A stretch of 37,722 nucleotides of DNA from Pseudomonas sp. (GTDB lineage Bacteria > Pseudomonadota > Gammaproteobacteria > Pseudomonadales > Pseudomonadaceae). The number at the start of each line of letters is the position of its first letter. Position 1 is the first letter of the stretch. Shown in pieces: positions 17,486-26,642 of this stretch. The position numbers and the translations under genes were made by a program. The DNA lies in assembly GCA_030699825.1 (NCBI GenBank), contig JAUYKV010000038.1:1-37722 (forward strand). Reading direction: 5' to 3'. Below the pieces are notes generated by a model, which saw only the letters and a list, made by a program, of their open reading frames with translations, did no database searches and was not told the origin of the DNA.

Positions 17486-18052
17486 GTGGTGAATTCTGCC
17501 GTGCCCCACACCGCCCTCGCCCATCCGCCGCGCTGGCTGACCGCCAGCCAGCTGCACCCGGCCCCCGCTGCCGGCGTGCGCGACTGGCTGTTCAATCAAG
17601 ACTCGCTGACCCGCCGGCTGACCGCGCTGTCCCATGACGGTTTCAGCGTTACCCCGCTGGTCGAGGGCTGGCAGCGCCTGCGCAGCGACGAATGCAGCGC
17701 CCTCAACATAGCCGCCGGCAGTCAGGGCTGGGTGCGCGAGGTGTACTTGCGCGGCCACGGCCAACCCTGGGTATACGCCCGCAGCGTGGCCGCGCGCAGC
17801 GCCCTGGAAGGCTCCGGCCTGGCCCTGGAACAACTCGGCAGCCGCTCGCTCGGCGAACTGCTGTTCAGCAACCGTGCCTTCGATCGCAGCGCCCTGCAAG
17901 CCTGCCGTTACCCGGCGCCCTGGCTGCCCGACGAGGTGCGCGCAGAACGCCTGTGGGCACGCCGCTCCTGCTTCAGCCGCGGCGCCCTCGGGGTGCTGGT
18001 GGTCGAAGTGTTTCTGCCCGATTTCTGGCCGGCCGCCGGGGTCGAGGATTGA
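17486..18052 (+). CDS. ubiC: Chorismate--pyruvate lyase
   Basis: 188 residues. Converts chorismate to 4-hydroxybenzoate plus pyruvate, the first committed step of ubiquinone synthesis, in the cytoplasm. Family blocks: DWLFNQDSLTRRLTALSHDG, FSVTPLVEGWQRLRSDEC, GWVREVYLRGHGQPWVYARS (binding arginine), LEQLGSRSLGELLFSN, and WARRSCFSRGALGVLVVEVF with the catalytic glutamate, then LPDFW. The start is uncertain: GTG 17486, GTG 17489 or GTG 17501 are all in frame and none has a clear RBS; the downstream ones give a more typical length. It is followed by ubiA after 120 bp, its partner in the pathway. Confidence 0.93.
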   Translation: MVNSAVPHTALAHPPRWLTASQLHPAPAAGVRDWLFNQDSLTRRLTALSHDGFSVTPLVEGWQRLRSDECSALNIAAGSQGWVREVYLRGHGQPWVYARSVAARSALEGSGLALEQLGSRSLGELLFSNRAFDRSALQACRYPAPWLPDEVRAERLWARRSCFSRGALGVLVVEVFLPDFWPAAGVED

Positions 18053-18076
18053 TCCGGCCGCTGGCAAACCCCTGAT

Positions 18077-18101
18077 CATTGCCAGGCTCCGCGTGGCAAT
18101 G
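18077..18101. repeat. 8-bp perfect inverted repeat between ubiC and ubiA
   Basis: CATTGCCA and TGGCAATG flank a 9-base GC-rich loop, 24 bp past the ubiC stop. There is no T-run, so intrinsic termination is doubtful; it could be a regulator site or mRNA hairpin. Confidence 0.5.
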
Positions 18102-18138
18102 CAGGGCACGCATCACCCCATCCTGCGCGCTGACTCCG

Positions 18139-18144
18139 TATAAT
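18139..18144 (+). promoter_or_regulatory. Candidate -10 box for ubiA
   Basis: A consensus TATAAT lies 29 bp before the ubiA ATG. No good -35 is visible at the proper distance, so ubiA may have its own weak or activator-dependent promoter besides read-through from ubiC. Confidence 0.35.
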
Positions 18145-18172
18145 CCGCGCACCCCGCACGGAGACGCGCTCG

Positions 18173-19066
18173 ATGTACACCCGCCTGCTCAAATCGCTGA
18201 ATCGCCTGCACCCGCGCACCTGGGATTTCATCCAGCTGATGCGCCTGGACAAACCCATCGGCATCTACCTGCTGCTATGGCCGACGCTGTGGGCCCTGTG
18301 GGTCGCGGCAGAAGGCGTGCCGAGCGCGAAGAACCTGTTCATTTTTGTCGCCGGGGTGATCCTGATGCGCGCCGCCGGCTGCGTGATCAACGACTACGCC
18401 GATCGCAACTTCGACGGCCACGTCAAACGCACCCAGGCGCGGCCGCTGGCCAGTGGCAAGGTGACGCCGCGCGAGGCGCTGCTGCTGTTCGCCGGGCTGG
18501 TAGCGCTGGCCTTTATCCTGGTGCTGCTGACCAACGCCGCGACCATCTGGCTGTCCTTCGGCGGCCTGGCGTTGGCCGCCTGCTACCCATTCATGAAGCG
18601 CTACACCTTCTATCCCCAGGTGGTACTGGGCGCGGCGTTTTCCTGGGGCATGCCGATGGCCTTCACCGCCGAGACCGGCAGCGTACCGCCGGAAGCCTGG
18701 CTGCTGTATATCGCCAACCTGCTGTGGACGGTGGCCTACGACACCTACTACGCCATGGCCGACCGCGACGACGACCTGAAGATCGGACTCAAATCCACCG
18801 CCATCCTGTTCGGCGACGCCGACCGCCTGATCATCGTCATCCTCCAGGGCCTGGCCCTGCTGTGCCTGCTGCTGGCCGCCGCACGCTTCGAACTGGGCCT
18901 GTATTTCCACCTCGGCCTGCTGGTGGCGGCAGCCTGCTTCGCCTGGGAATACCACAAGACCCGCAACCGCAAACCCATGGCCTGCTTCCACGCCTTCCTG
19001 CACAACCACTGGGCCGGGCTGGCGATTTTTGTAGGCCTGGTGCTGGATTACGCGCTGCGGGGGTAG
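18173..19066 (+). CDS. ubiA: 4-hydroxybenzoate octaprenyltransferase
   Basis: 297 residues, about eight or nine membrane helices. Prenylates 4-hydroxybenzoate in the inner membrane, the second step of ubiquinone synthesis. Both aspartate-rich substrate motifs of the UbiA superfamily are present: [10 protein letters not shown] (about 73-82) followed by [13 protein letters not shown], and [20 protein letters not shown] (about 191-210). RBS GGAGA precedes the ATG by about 9 bases. It follows ubiC in the same direction. The gene ends in a normal C-terminal helix ([12 protein letters not shown]). Confidence 0.96.
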   Translation: MYTRLLKSLNRLHPRTWDFIQLMRLDKPIGIYLLLWPTLWALWVAAEGVPSAKNLFIFVAGVILMRAAGCVINDYADRNFDGHVKRTQARPLASGKVTPREALLLFAGLVALAFILVLLTNAATIWLSFGGLALAACYPFMKRYTFYPQVVLGAAFSWGMPMAFTAETGSVPPEAWLLYIANLLWTVAYDTYYAMADRDDDLKIGLKSTAILFGDADRLIIVILQGLALLCLLLAAARFELGLYFHLGLLVAAACFAWEYHKTRNRKPMACFHAFLHNHWAGLAIFVGLVLDYALRG

Positions 19067-19201
19067 CCGAGCGTTTTGCCCCGAGCCACCGGCGGGCTAC
19101 TATCCAGGCTCGCCCGCCCAGTTATGCGAGACAAGGCAGTCCATGACGCTCAATCCCCAAGACCGCACCCGTAAAGCCAATATGGGCATGAACAGCGCTT
19201 T

Positions 19202-19261
19202 CGTAGGGTGGGCTTCAGCCCAGCAATGGATCGTTGGCGGTGGGCTGAAGCCCACCCTACG
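19202..19261. repeat. Perfect 21-bp REP-like hairpin at the truncation point
   Basis: Arms 19202-19222 and 19241-19261 are exact reverse complements (core GTAGGGTGGGCTTCAGCCC) around an 18-base loop. The element lies within an open reading frame, immediately before the point where family-like protein sequence starts. The sequence type (GTAGGGTGGGCTTCAGCCCA ends) is a common Pseudomonas intergenic repeat. Confidence 0.9.
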
Positions 19262-19485
19262 CCCGGACGACTTCGCCCCATCGCCGAAAAACCCGGCCAT
19301 CGCCCGGGTGTTCCGCGAAATGCAGTGGGCCGAGGAGCTGGGTTCCGGGGTGCGCAACCTGTTCAAGTACGCCCGCGCCTTCGGCGGCCAGGACCCGATT
19401 CTCAGCGAGGAGTCGATCTTCCGCGTGACCGTGATGCTGCCAAACATGACGCATGTGCCGGGCGGCGCGCTGACTGCCGCTCAGC

Positions 19486-19531
19486 CAGAGTCAGAGGCAG
19501 AGTCAGGGGCAGAGTCAGGAGCAGAGTCGCA
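19486..19531 (+). repeat. Short imperfect tandem repeat coding Glu-Ser-rich linker
   Basis: CAGAGTCAGAGGCAGAGTCA and following copies give ESEAESGAESGAES. The 12-bp unit is repeated about three to four times with small changes, all in frame. It marks the linker between the HATPase part and the winged-helix end of the remnant. Confidence 0.7.
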
Positions 19532-19760
19532 AGAGCGGCGCGTACTGGCCGCCCTGATCGGCGGGCCGCTGGGCAAGAGCGAACTGGCCATACAACTGGG
19601 TCTGCAGACCGTGACCGGTGCGCTGAACCGCAGCGTTCGCCGCCTGCTCGAAAGCGGATTGATCGAATACAGCCTGCCGGACAAACCCAATAGCCGATTG
19701 CAGAAATACCGCCTCACGCCCGCCGGGCAGGCGCATCTGAATCAGCAGGACACCTAAGTT

Positions 19761-19928
19761 ATGAGCAACAACACCCACGCCATCGCCGCCAAGGTCTGGA
19801 GCTTCTGTACCACCCTGCGCGACGACGACAACCTGCCGGAACCGGACGACTTGGCCGGGGAAATCATCGAGAACATCGCAGCCGGCCTGGCCGGCTTGCG
19901 CGAGGTGCTCGCTGGCTTGACTCGGTAA
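19761..19928 (+). pseudogene. 55-codon ORF resembling the two ends of HsdM joined by an internal deletion
   Basis: ATG 19761 lies 3 bases after the preceding stop, with AGGA 10 bases upstream. The first 23 residues, MSNNTHAIAAKVWSFCTTLR followed by DDD, resemble the N-terminus of type I restriction methyltransferases (HsdM), which normally continues GVxYGDYxEQLTYLLFLKM. The last 30, NLPEPDDLAGEIIENIAAGL and AGLREVLAGLTR, resemble the HsdM C-terminus. The roughly 400 residues between, including the NPPF catalytic motif and SAM site, are missing, yet the frame is kept. I read it as an in-frame deletion scar of a type I restriction-modification locus. Resemblance is from memory of the family, not from a search. 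Confidence 0.5.
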
Positions 19929-19962
19929 GCGGCGGCTGCGGCAGGTACCCGCAGCAGCCCAG

Positions 19963-19984
19963 CTGTCATATGGCTGCAATAATT
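19963..19984 (+). promoter_or_regulatory. Pho box upstream of phoB
   Basis: CTGTCATATGG followed at 11-bp spacing by CTGCAATAATT. The first half-site is a perfect CTGTCAT; the second matches 5 of 7. A -10-like TATCTAAT (19989-19996) lies the right distance downstream and the phoB start is at 20034. This is the expected site for PhoB autoregulation. Confidence 0.75.
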
Positions 19985-20033
19985 CCGTTATCTAATTCCA
20001 CGCATGACTGTTCAACGACTCGAGGCTGGATCC

Positions 20034-20723
20034 ATGGTTGGCAAGAACATCCTGATCGTCGATGACGAAGCACCGATCCGCGAGATGATCGCGGTGGCTC
20101 TGGAAATGGCCGGTTACGAGTGCCTGGAGGCGGAGAACACCCAGCAGGCCCACGCCATCATCGTCGACCGCAAGCCCGACCTGATCCTGCTCGACTGGAT
20201 GCTCCCCGGCACCAGCGGCATCGAGCTGGCGCGCCGGCTCAAGCGTGACGAGCTGACCGCGGACATCCCGATCATCATGCTCACCGCCAAGGGCGAAGAG
20301 GACAACAAGATCCAGGGCCTGGAGGTCGGCGCCGACGACTACATCACCAAGCCGTTCTCGCCGCGCGAACTGGTCGCCCGGCTCAAGGCCGTGCTGCGCC
20401 GCGCCGGTCCCAGCGACAGCGAAGGGCCGATCGAAATCGGCGGCCTGCTGCTCGACCCGGTCAGCCACCGGGTGACCATCGACGGCAAGCCGGCCGAGAT
20501 GGGGCCCACCGAATACCGTCTGCTGCAGTTCTTCATGACCCATCAGGAACGCGCCTATACCCGCGGCCAGTTGCTCGACCAGGTCTGGGGCGGCAATGTC
20601 TACGTCGAGGAGCGCACCGTCGATGTGCACATCCGCCGCCTGCGCAAGGCGCTCGGCGAGGTCTACGAGAACCTGGTGCAAACGGTGCGCGGCACCGGCT
20701 ATCGCTTCTCCAGCAAAAGCTAG
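20034..20723 (+). CDS. phoB: Phosphate regulon response regulator PhoB
   Basis: 229 residues, OmpR/PhoB family. Receiver domain 1-120: acidic pocket DD (10-11), phosphorylated Asp54 in [11 protein letters not shown], Lys105 region in [12 protein letters not shown]. The C-terminal winged-helix DNA-binding domain (about 130-229) contains [39 protein letters not shown] and [23 protein letters not shown] at 20034 is taken as the start from the known Pseudomonas protein; an ATG at 20004 adds ten unlikely residues. Preceded by a Pho box; phoR follows 45 bp downstream. When PhoR senses low phosphate through the Pst-PhoU complex, PhoB activates pst, its own gene and other targets. Confidence 0.97.
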   Translation: MVGKNILIVDDEAPIREMIAVALEMAGYECLEAENTQQAHAIIVDRKPDLILLDWMLPGTSGIELARRLKRDELTADIPIIMLTAKGEEDNKIQGLEVGADDYITKPFSPRELVARLKAVLRRAGPSDSEGPIEIGGLLLDPVSHRVTIDGKPAEMGPTEYRLLQFFMTHQERAYTRGQLLDQVWGGNVYVEERTVDVHIRRLRKALGEVYENLVQTVRGTGYRFSSKS

Positions 20724-20768
20724 CAGCGCCATACTGGGTTAGGATTGCCGACTTGTCTCAGCGGCTCA

Positions 20769-22103
<1,335 letters not shown>

Positions 22104-22111
22104 GAGGCTGA

Positions 22112-22197
22112 TTGACTCGCCATGCTCGCCCTGCGGGCCAGCCTTTGGCTGTTACTCCGTTTCGCTACGTTGCAACGCAGCATGGCCGAGCGCAGTA
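22112..22197. repeat. Mosaic copy of the pstA-pstB intergenic element
   Basis: Bases 22112-22173 match 28514-28575 with about 55 of 62 identities (shared core GCTCGCCCTGCGGGCCAGCC). Bases 22173-22197 (CAACGCAGCATGGCCGAGCG CAGTA) match the reverse complement of the left end of the same element near 28426-28452. So this copy is a rearranged half-element in the 194-bp gap between phoR and the CNNM/CBS gene. The terminal CAGGCCGCTGAAAAA repeats are not present here. Confidence 0.7.
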
Positions 22198-22297
22198 ATT
22201 TGTAAACACCCTCTACGCGGGGGCCGCGTGCGCGCAGGCTTGCAAAGCCGCCTGCTTAGCCTCACCCTTTAGCGGTCATTGGCCAACCGACCCCTTT

Positions 22298-23638
22298 ATG
22301 GACCCCTCCACGAGTCTCTCTACCGCCACTTTTTTCGCCGATTTCGGCCTCGTTCTCTTCGCCCTGTTGCTGGTGCTGCTCAACGGCTTTTTCGTCGCCG
22401 CCGAGTTCGCCATCGTCAGGCTGCGCGCCACCAAGGTCGAGGCCCTGGCCAACGAAAACGGCTGGCGCGGGCATATCCTGCGCACCGTACACAACCAGAT
22501 GGATGCCTACCTGTCGGCCTGCCAACTGGGCATCACCCTGGCCTCGCTGGGCCTGGGCTGGGTCGGCGAACCGGCCTTCGCCGAACTGCTCACCCCGCTG
22601 CTCGGCGCCATCGGCATCGAGTCAGCCAAGCTGGTGCACGGCATCGCTTTCTTCGCCGCCTTCTCGATCATTTCCTACCTGCATATCGTGGTCGGCGAGC
22701 TGGCACCGAAGTCCTGGGCGATCCGCAAACCCGAACTGCTGTCGCTGTGGACGGCCGCACCGCTGTACCTGTTCTACTGGGCCATGTACCCGGCGATTTT
22801 CCTGCTCAATGCCAGCGCCAACGCCATCCTGCGCATCGCCGGCCAGGGCGAGCCGGGGCCGCACCACGAACACCATTACAGCCGCGACGAACTCAAGCTG
22901 ATCCTGCATTCCAGCCGCGCCAGCAACCCCAGCGACCAGGACATGCGCGTGCTGGCCTCGGCCGTGGAACTCGGCGAACTGGAAGTGGTGGACTGGGCCA
23001 ACTCGCGCGAAGACCTGGTCTACCTGGCGCTGAACGCGCCGCTGCATGAGGTGTTCAGCGTATTTCGCCGGCACAAGTACAGCCGCTACCCGATCTTCGA
23101 CGAAGACGCTGGCGAGTTCGTTGGCGTGCTGCACATCAAGGACCTGCTGCTGCACCTGTCCTTGCTGGAGATGCTGCCCTCGGCGCTGAAACTGGCCGAA
23201 CTGATGCACCCGATCGAACGGGTTGGCCGGCATATGCCGCTGTCCAACCTGCTCGAGCAGTTCCGCCAGGGTGGCTCGCACTTCGCCCTGGTCGAGGAGG
23301 CCGACGGCAAGGTGATCGGCTACCTGACCATGGAAGACGTGCTGGAAGCCCTGGTCGGCGACATCCAGGACGAACACCACAAGACCGAGCGCGGCATCCT
23401 CGCCTACCAGCCGGGCAAGCTGCTGGTGCGCGGCGACACGCCGTTGTTCAAGGTCGAGCGCCTGTTGGGGGTCAAGCTCGACCATGTCGAGGCGGAAACC
23501 CTGGCCGGCCTGGTCTACGAAACCCTCAAGCGCATGCCCGAGGAAGAGGAAGTGCTGGAGGTCGACGGTCTGCGCATCATCGTCAAGAAGATGAAGGGAC
23601 CGAAGATCGTCCTGGCCAAGGTGCTTCGGCTGGAGTGA
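22298..23638 (+). CDS. CNNM-domain and CBS-pair protein (CorC/HlyC 'hemolysin' family)
   Basis: 446 residues. The N-terminal CNNM (DUF21) transmembrane domain covers about 1-200, with three or four helices: FGLVLFALLLVLLNGFFVAA, the motif EFAIVRLRATKVE, and LGITLASLGLGWVGEPA. A pair of CBS domains follows (about 215-345, with FRRHKYSRYPIFDEDAGEFV and KVIGYLTMEDVLEALVGDI), then a C-terminal CorC_HlyC FAD-like domain (LVRGDTPLFKVERLLGVKLD, LRIIVKKM). Despite the label 'hemolysin', these are thought to be Mg2+/ion export proteins. The position after phoB-phoR matches the P. aeruginosa order; a link to phosphate control is not shown. No good RBS precedes the ATG. Confidence 0.88.
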   Translation: MDPSTSLSTATFFADFGLVLFALLLVLLNGFFVAAEFAIVRLRATKVEALANENGWRGHILRTVHNQMDAYLSACQLGITLASLGLGWVGEPAFAELLTPLLGAIGIESAKLVHGIAFFAAFSIISYLHIVVGELAPKSWAIRKPELLSLWTAAPLYLFYWAMYPAIFLLNASANAILRIAGQGEPGPHHEHHYSRDELKLILHSSRASNPSDQDMRVLASAVELGELEVVDWANSREDLVYLALNAPLHEVFSVFRRHKYSRYPIFDEDAGEFVGVLHIKDLLLHLSLLEMLPSALKLAELMHPIERVGRHMPLSNLLEQFRQGGSHFALVEEADGKVIGYLTMEDVLEALVGDIQDEHHKTERGILAYQPGKLLVRGDTPLFKVERLLGVKLDHVEAETLAGLVYETLKRMPEEEEVLEVDGLRIIVKKMKGPKIVLAKVLRLE

Positions 23639-23670
23639 GGCTGACGGGCAACTGCGCTGCCCGAGATGAC

Positions 23671-23697
23671 TGTGGGAGGGGCTTCAGCCGCGAAGCC
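23671..23697 (+). repeat. Pseudomonas REP unit
   Basis: TGTGGGAGGGGCTTCAGCCG then CGAAGCC; GGCTTC and GAAGCC pair. A single REP copy 32 bp after the CNNM/CBS gene. Same family as the REPs at 35523, 36781 and 37446. Confidence 0.8.
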
Positions 23698-23724
23698 CTG
23701 ACTCACCCAGCAGCGCGTAGAAGG

Positions 23725-23862
23725 ATGGGTTAGGCACCTGTTGACGCTGGCAATGACCCGCCGGATCCGCGGCGGCGTAACCCATCATTGGTATAGCGCA
23801 GGCTTATCGCTTGATGGGTATCGCTGCGCTCAAGCCTACGCGGCCCGCCATCCTACAAAACC
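23725..23862. repeat. Pseudomonas-type dispersed repeat, copy 2, with inverted ends
   Basis: GGATGGGTTAGG at the left pairs loosely with the CCATCCTAC end at right. It contains CCGCCGGATCCGCGGCGG, a strong internal palindrome, and the core GATGGGTATCGCTGCGCTCA (23814-23833) shared with 17386. It fills the gap between the CNNM/CBS gene and the convergent M23 peptidase gene. No protein is encoded. Confidence 0.55.
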
Positions 23863-23880
23863 GTGCATCGCCATGCCCTG

Positions 23881-24777
23881 TTACTCACCGCCCACCGCAA
23901 AGTTCGGCAGGCTGTTGACCGGCTGACTGAAGTCGAAGGGGATGGATTCCAGGGCCAGGCCGACGTTGCGCTGCACCACGAAGTGCAGGTGCGGGCCGGT
24001 GCTGTTGCCGGTGTTGCCTGAGCGGGCAATGGGGCTGCCGCTATTGATCCGCTGACCTTCGCGCACGCTGACCGAACCCTGCATCAGGTGCAGGTAGACG
24101 CCCATGGTGCCGTCGTCATGGAGGATGCGCACATAGTTGCCGGAGGGGTTGTTGCCGCGTCCGCTCTGCTGGTTCTCGGTCTTGACCACCACGCCGCCGC
24201 GCGCCGCGACTATCGGCGTGCCCTCGGGCATGGCGATGTCCATGGCATAACGCCCCTTGGCGGTGAAGTGGCTGTATTTGCCGTTGGCCCCCTGGGTCAG
24301 GCGGAAGGGGCCGCCACGCCAGGGTAGCGGGTAGTTCTTCTGCGTCGGTAGCAGGCGCGGGTCACCCATGGCGTAACGCAGTTTCGGTGTGTAGCGCAGC
24401 GGCTTGCTGGCATCGCGCGCAGTCAGGGTGGCGAGGCGAATCTTGCTGCGCGGCGGCAACACCCAGGTGATGGGTTTATCCGGGGCGCCGATGGCGTTGT
24501 CGACCTGTTCCAGCTTCAGCTCGATCTGCACCGGCGCATACAGGTCGTTGCGCACCAGCAGGGTATCGCCGGCCGCGTGCTTCTGGGTTTCCAGCTTCAC
24601 CTGGCTGTCCAGGCGCTCGACCATGCGGTCGCGGAAGACGAACACCTGCGCACCCGCCGTCGCCTTGTCGGTATAGGTCACCACACCGTTGGCGTCGGTG
24701 TATTTGTAGATGGTCAGGGCGGCGGCCTGGCCGGCAACCAGCAGCAGGGCGCAAAAAATGGTCAGGCGAAAGGGCAT
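23881..24777 (-). CDS. Secreted M23-family peptidase with N-terminal DUF4124
   Basis: 298 residues from MPFRLTIFCALLLVAGQAAA, a clear signal peptide with cleavage after AAA; the longer upstream frame is not credible. The mature N-terminus TIYKYTDANGVVTYTDKA is a DUF4124 module. A beta-rich middle follows. The C-terminal LytM/M23 domain (about 175-285) has zinc-ligand motifs HFTAKGRYAMDIAMPEGTPI and GPHLHFVVQ and the turn RILHDDGTMGVYLHL. Such enzymes cut peptidoglycan cross-links or serve as amidase activators in the periplasm. It equals the conserved gene between the CNNM/CBS protein and the response regulator in P. aeruginosa, though strand and neighbours differ in detail. Cell-wall remodelling role is inferred. 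Confidence 0.85.
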   Translation of the reverse strand: MPFRLTIFCALLLVAGQAAALTIYKYTDANGVVTYTDKATAGAQVFVFRDRMVERLDSQVKLETQKHAAGDTLLVRNDLYAPVQIELKLEQVDNAIGAPDKPITWVLPPRSKIRLATLTARDASKPLRYTPKLRYAMGDPRLLPTQKNYPLPWRGGPFRLTQGANGKYSHFTAKGRYAMDIAMPEGTPIVAARGGVVVKTENQQSGRGNNPSGNYVRILHDDGTMGVYLHLMQGSVSVREGQRINSGSPIARSGNTGNSTGPHLHFVVQRNVGLALESIPFDFSQPVNSLPNFAVGGE

Positions 24778-25004
24778 GGGCTCACGGGCGGTTGTGACTC
24801 TCCAGAACACTGAGACTAGCAGCGCCGCTGCATGCATGCGAGGGCCGCGGCAGTGGAATGTGATCTGGCGCATCCGCCTGCGCGACTTATTGACGCAGCA
24901 TCCGGACGCGGACTAACCTGAAAACAAGCGATGGCCAACAGGCGACACGGAACAAGCCGCCGGGCGACGCTGGTGCACCTTTATTACCATGAGGATTAGC
25001 GACC

Positions 25005-25322
25005 ATGAAAACCTCAATGTTCAACACCCTGTTGATCGACAAACCGCTGCGGGAGATTTTCTGGTTCTACGGCGTGATACCCAGCAATATTCTCTGGGCC
25101 GTAACGCTCGCGGTGTATTTCAGCGGCGCCGCATTGTCCACGGTCGTGCTCATGTTCGCCGTGTTGCTGGGCTATACCGTCTGGATAATCGGCGAGATCT
25201 GGCGCTGCAGTGGCAATGTGCAAAACCCAACCCACGGTGAAATCGCCCGCTTCCTCACCGCCGCCTGGGCGGTCAATACGCTGTTGCTGATTTCCTTCCT
25301 GCTGCTGCAGCGCCTGGGCTGA
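25005..25322 (+). CDS. Small inner-membrane protein of unknown function
   Basis: 105 residues. Three to four hydrophobic segments: about 16-40 (IFWFYGVIPSNILWAVTLAV), 42-66 (ALSTVVLMFAVLLGYTVWII) and 84-102 (FLTAAWAVNTLLLISFLLLQ). A conserved-looking loop EIWRCSGNVQNPTHGEIARF contains one cysteine. The start has GAGGA about 11 bases upstream. No family recognised. It lies divergent from the M23 peptidase and convergent with the response regulator. The regular coding pattern and RBS make it a likely real gene. Confidence 0.7.
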   Translation: MKTSMFNTLLIDKPLREIFWFYGVIPSNILWAVTLAVYFSGAALSTVVLMFAVLLGYTVWIIGEIWRCSGNVQNPTHGEIARFLTAAWAVNTLLLISFLLLQRLG

Positions 25323-25569
25323 GCAGGCCTTGAGCGCTTGTGGAAAAACGCCCGCCTGGTGCGGCCTCCAGCATAAAGTGGCGCCCTACGCTGCGACCCA
25401 TTACCTCGAGCAAGCCGCGGTTCGTAGGGTGTCACTCGCCGCAGGCAGTGCACCGTGGTTCAGCGGCGCGGCGAGAATCCGGCGGGCTGTCGCTGCGCGC
25501 CGAGGCCGCCCTACGATCCGAACGGATCGCCGTCCTGACCGCCCACGCTCGGCCCCATTACCAGACTGA

Positions 25570-26490
25570 TCAGGCGCCGGGGACGAAGTGTTTCTGCGTC
25601 GTCCCGCGGGCGATCAGGCGCGACAGATAGTCGAGTTTCTGCGGGTCGCGGTCGACGAACTTGAACGTCAGCAGCAGCCATTCGCTGTCCGGCTTGGGCT
25701 CCAGCGCCGCCACCGCGTGCAGGTAGCCGTTGAGCCGCGCCACTTCGCCACCTTCACCCTGTTCCAGATCGAGCACCGCGTTCTCCAGCACCTGCGGCAG
25801 CAGTTCGGCACGCTTGACCACCAACTGGGCGTCCTTGAGGCTGAGCGCCTTGATCACGCAGTTCATGGTGCCGCCCGGCAGGCGCAATTGCCCCTGACCA
25901 CGGCCACCCGGAGCCTGCCCCGCCGACTTGGCCGAAGCGGTTGGCACTGCGACAACCTCCTGACGCACCGCCATGGCTTCTGCCGGAGCGGCGGGCGCCG
26001 GCTTGCTCACCTGGGCCTGCCCGCCGGTCAGCGCCGCCAGGGAGTCATTGGCAAAACCACCACTGCTGAGCATTTTCGGCGGCGCACTGGCCACCAGGGT
26101 TTGCAGCTTGCCGGCACGGCTGAGGGCCTTCTTGACCTTGGTCACCAGCTGTTCGTTGGAGAAGGGTTTGCCGATGAAGTCGGAAACACCGGCCTGGATC
26201 GCCTGGATCACGTTGTCCTTGTCGCCACGGCTGGTGACCATGATGAAGGGCACGGTCTTCAGGTTGTCCTGCTCACGGCACCAACTGAGCAGTTCGAGCC
26301 CGGACAGCTCGGGCATCTCCCAATCGCAGAGAATCAGGTCGATACTTTGCCGACCGAGCAACTGCTGGGCCTTGCGTCCATTGATGGCTTCGACTATCTG
26401 CACGCCGGGAAAGTGGTCGCGCAGGCCTTTCTTCACCAGGTCACGGATAAAGGTGGCGTCGTCCACCACCAGTATGCTGACTTTGCTCAT
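25570..26490 (-). CDS. Response regulator with C-terminal PilZ-like domain
   Basis: 306 residues. The receiver domain (about 1-125) has acidic pair DD (10-11), phosphorylated Asp56 in LILCDWEMPE, and lysine in DFIGKPFSNEQL, close to CheY. A Pro/Ala-rich linker (about 150-205) follows. The C-terminal 100 residues (MNCVIKALSLKDAQLVVKRA to HFVPGA) have the look of a PilZ-type beta-barrel but lack the RxxxR and D/NxSxxG c-di-GMP motifs, so c-di-GMP binding is not supported. RBS GGAG lies 7 bases before the ATG at 26490; the longer frame to 26568 is rejected. Position next to phoU matches P. aeruginosa PA5364. The partner kinase is unknown; no kinase adjoins. Confidence 0.8.
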   Translation of the reverse strand: MSKVSILVVDDATFIRDLVKKGLRDHFPGVQIVEAINGRKAQQLLGRQSIDLILCDWEMPELSGLELLSWCREQDNLKTVPFIMVTSRGDKDNVIQAIQAGVSDFIGKPFSNEQLVTKVKKALSRAGKLQTLVASAPPKMLSSGGFANDSLAALTGGQAQVSKPAPAAPAEAMAVRQEVVAVPTASAKSAGQAPGGRGQGQLRLPGGTMNCVIKALSLKDAQLVVKRAELLPQVLENAVLDLEQGEGGEVARLNGYLHAVAALEPKPDSEWLLLTFKFVDRDPQKLDYLSRLIARGTTQKHFVPGA

Positions 26491-26642
26491 CGGCCACTCC
26501 TGTTCGAATGGCCCAAGCATAAGCGCGGCGAATGGCCAAAGGCCAACCCTAAAGTAGCTGCTGGCCATTTTAGGGTTGGTCGATCAGCCTGACCGCCCCA
26601 GGGCGCCAGGGTCCCGGGGCATCAGGCTCGCAGGCGCGGCAC

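Larger units (their letters stand above)
19143..19757 (+). pseudogene. C-terminal remnant of an AlbA_2/HATPase_c_4-type ATP-binding protein
   Basis: The frame is open for 204 codons, but only the later part is protein-like. From about residue 41, FAPSPKNPAIARVFREMQWA, then EELGSGVRNLFKYARAFGGQ and SIFRVTVMLP, matches the C-terminal part of the HATPase_c_4 domain of AlbA_2 (Schlafen-like) proteins, which are about 450-600 residues long and are often found in type I restriction-modification loci. A (Glu-Ser-Gly-Ala)-like tandem stretch and a winged-helix end (LIGGPLGKSELAIQLGLQ, TPAGQAHLNQ) follow, also usual for the family. The N-terminal AlbA_2 and most of the ATPase are missing. In their place the frame runs through a 21-bp REP-like hairpin. 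A truncated relic is the likely reading, though the fragment could still be expressed. Confidence 0.65.

Noticed and set aside
19143..19928. A working or new defence system between ubiA and phoB
   Set aside because: The catalytic parts of both components are missing (AlbA_2/ATPase N-terminus, HsdM core) and there is no hsdS or hsdR. It reads as decay, not a system.
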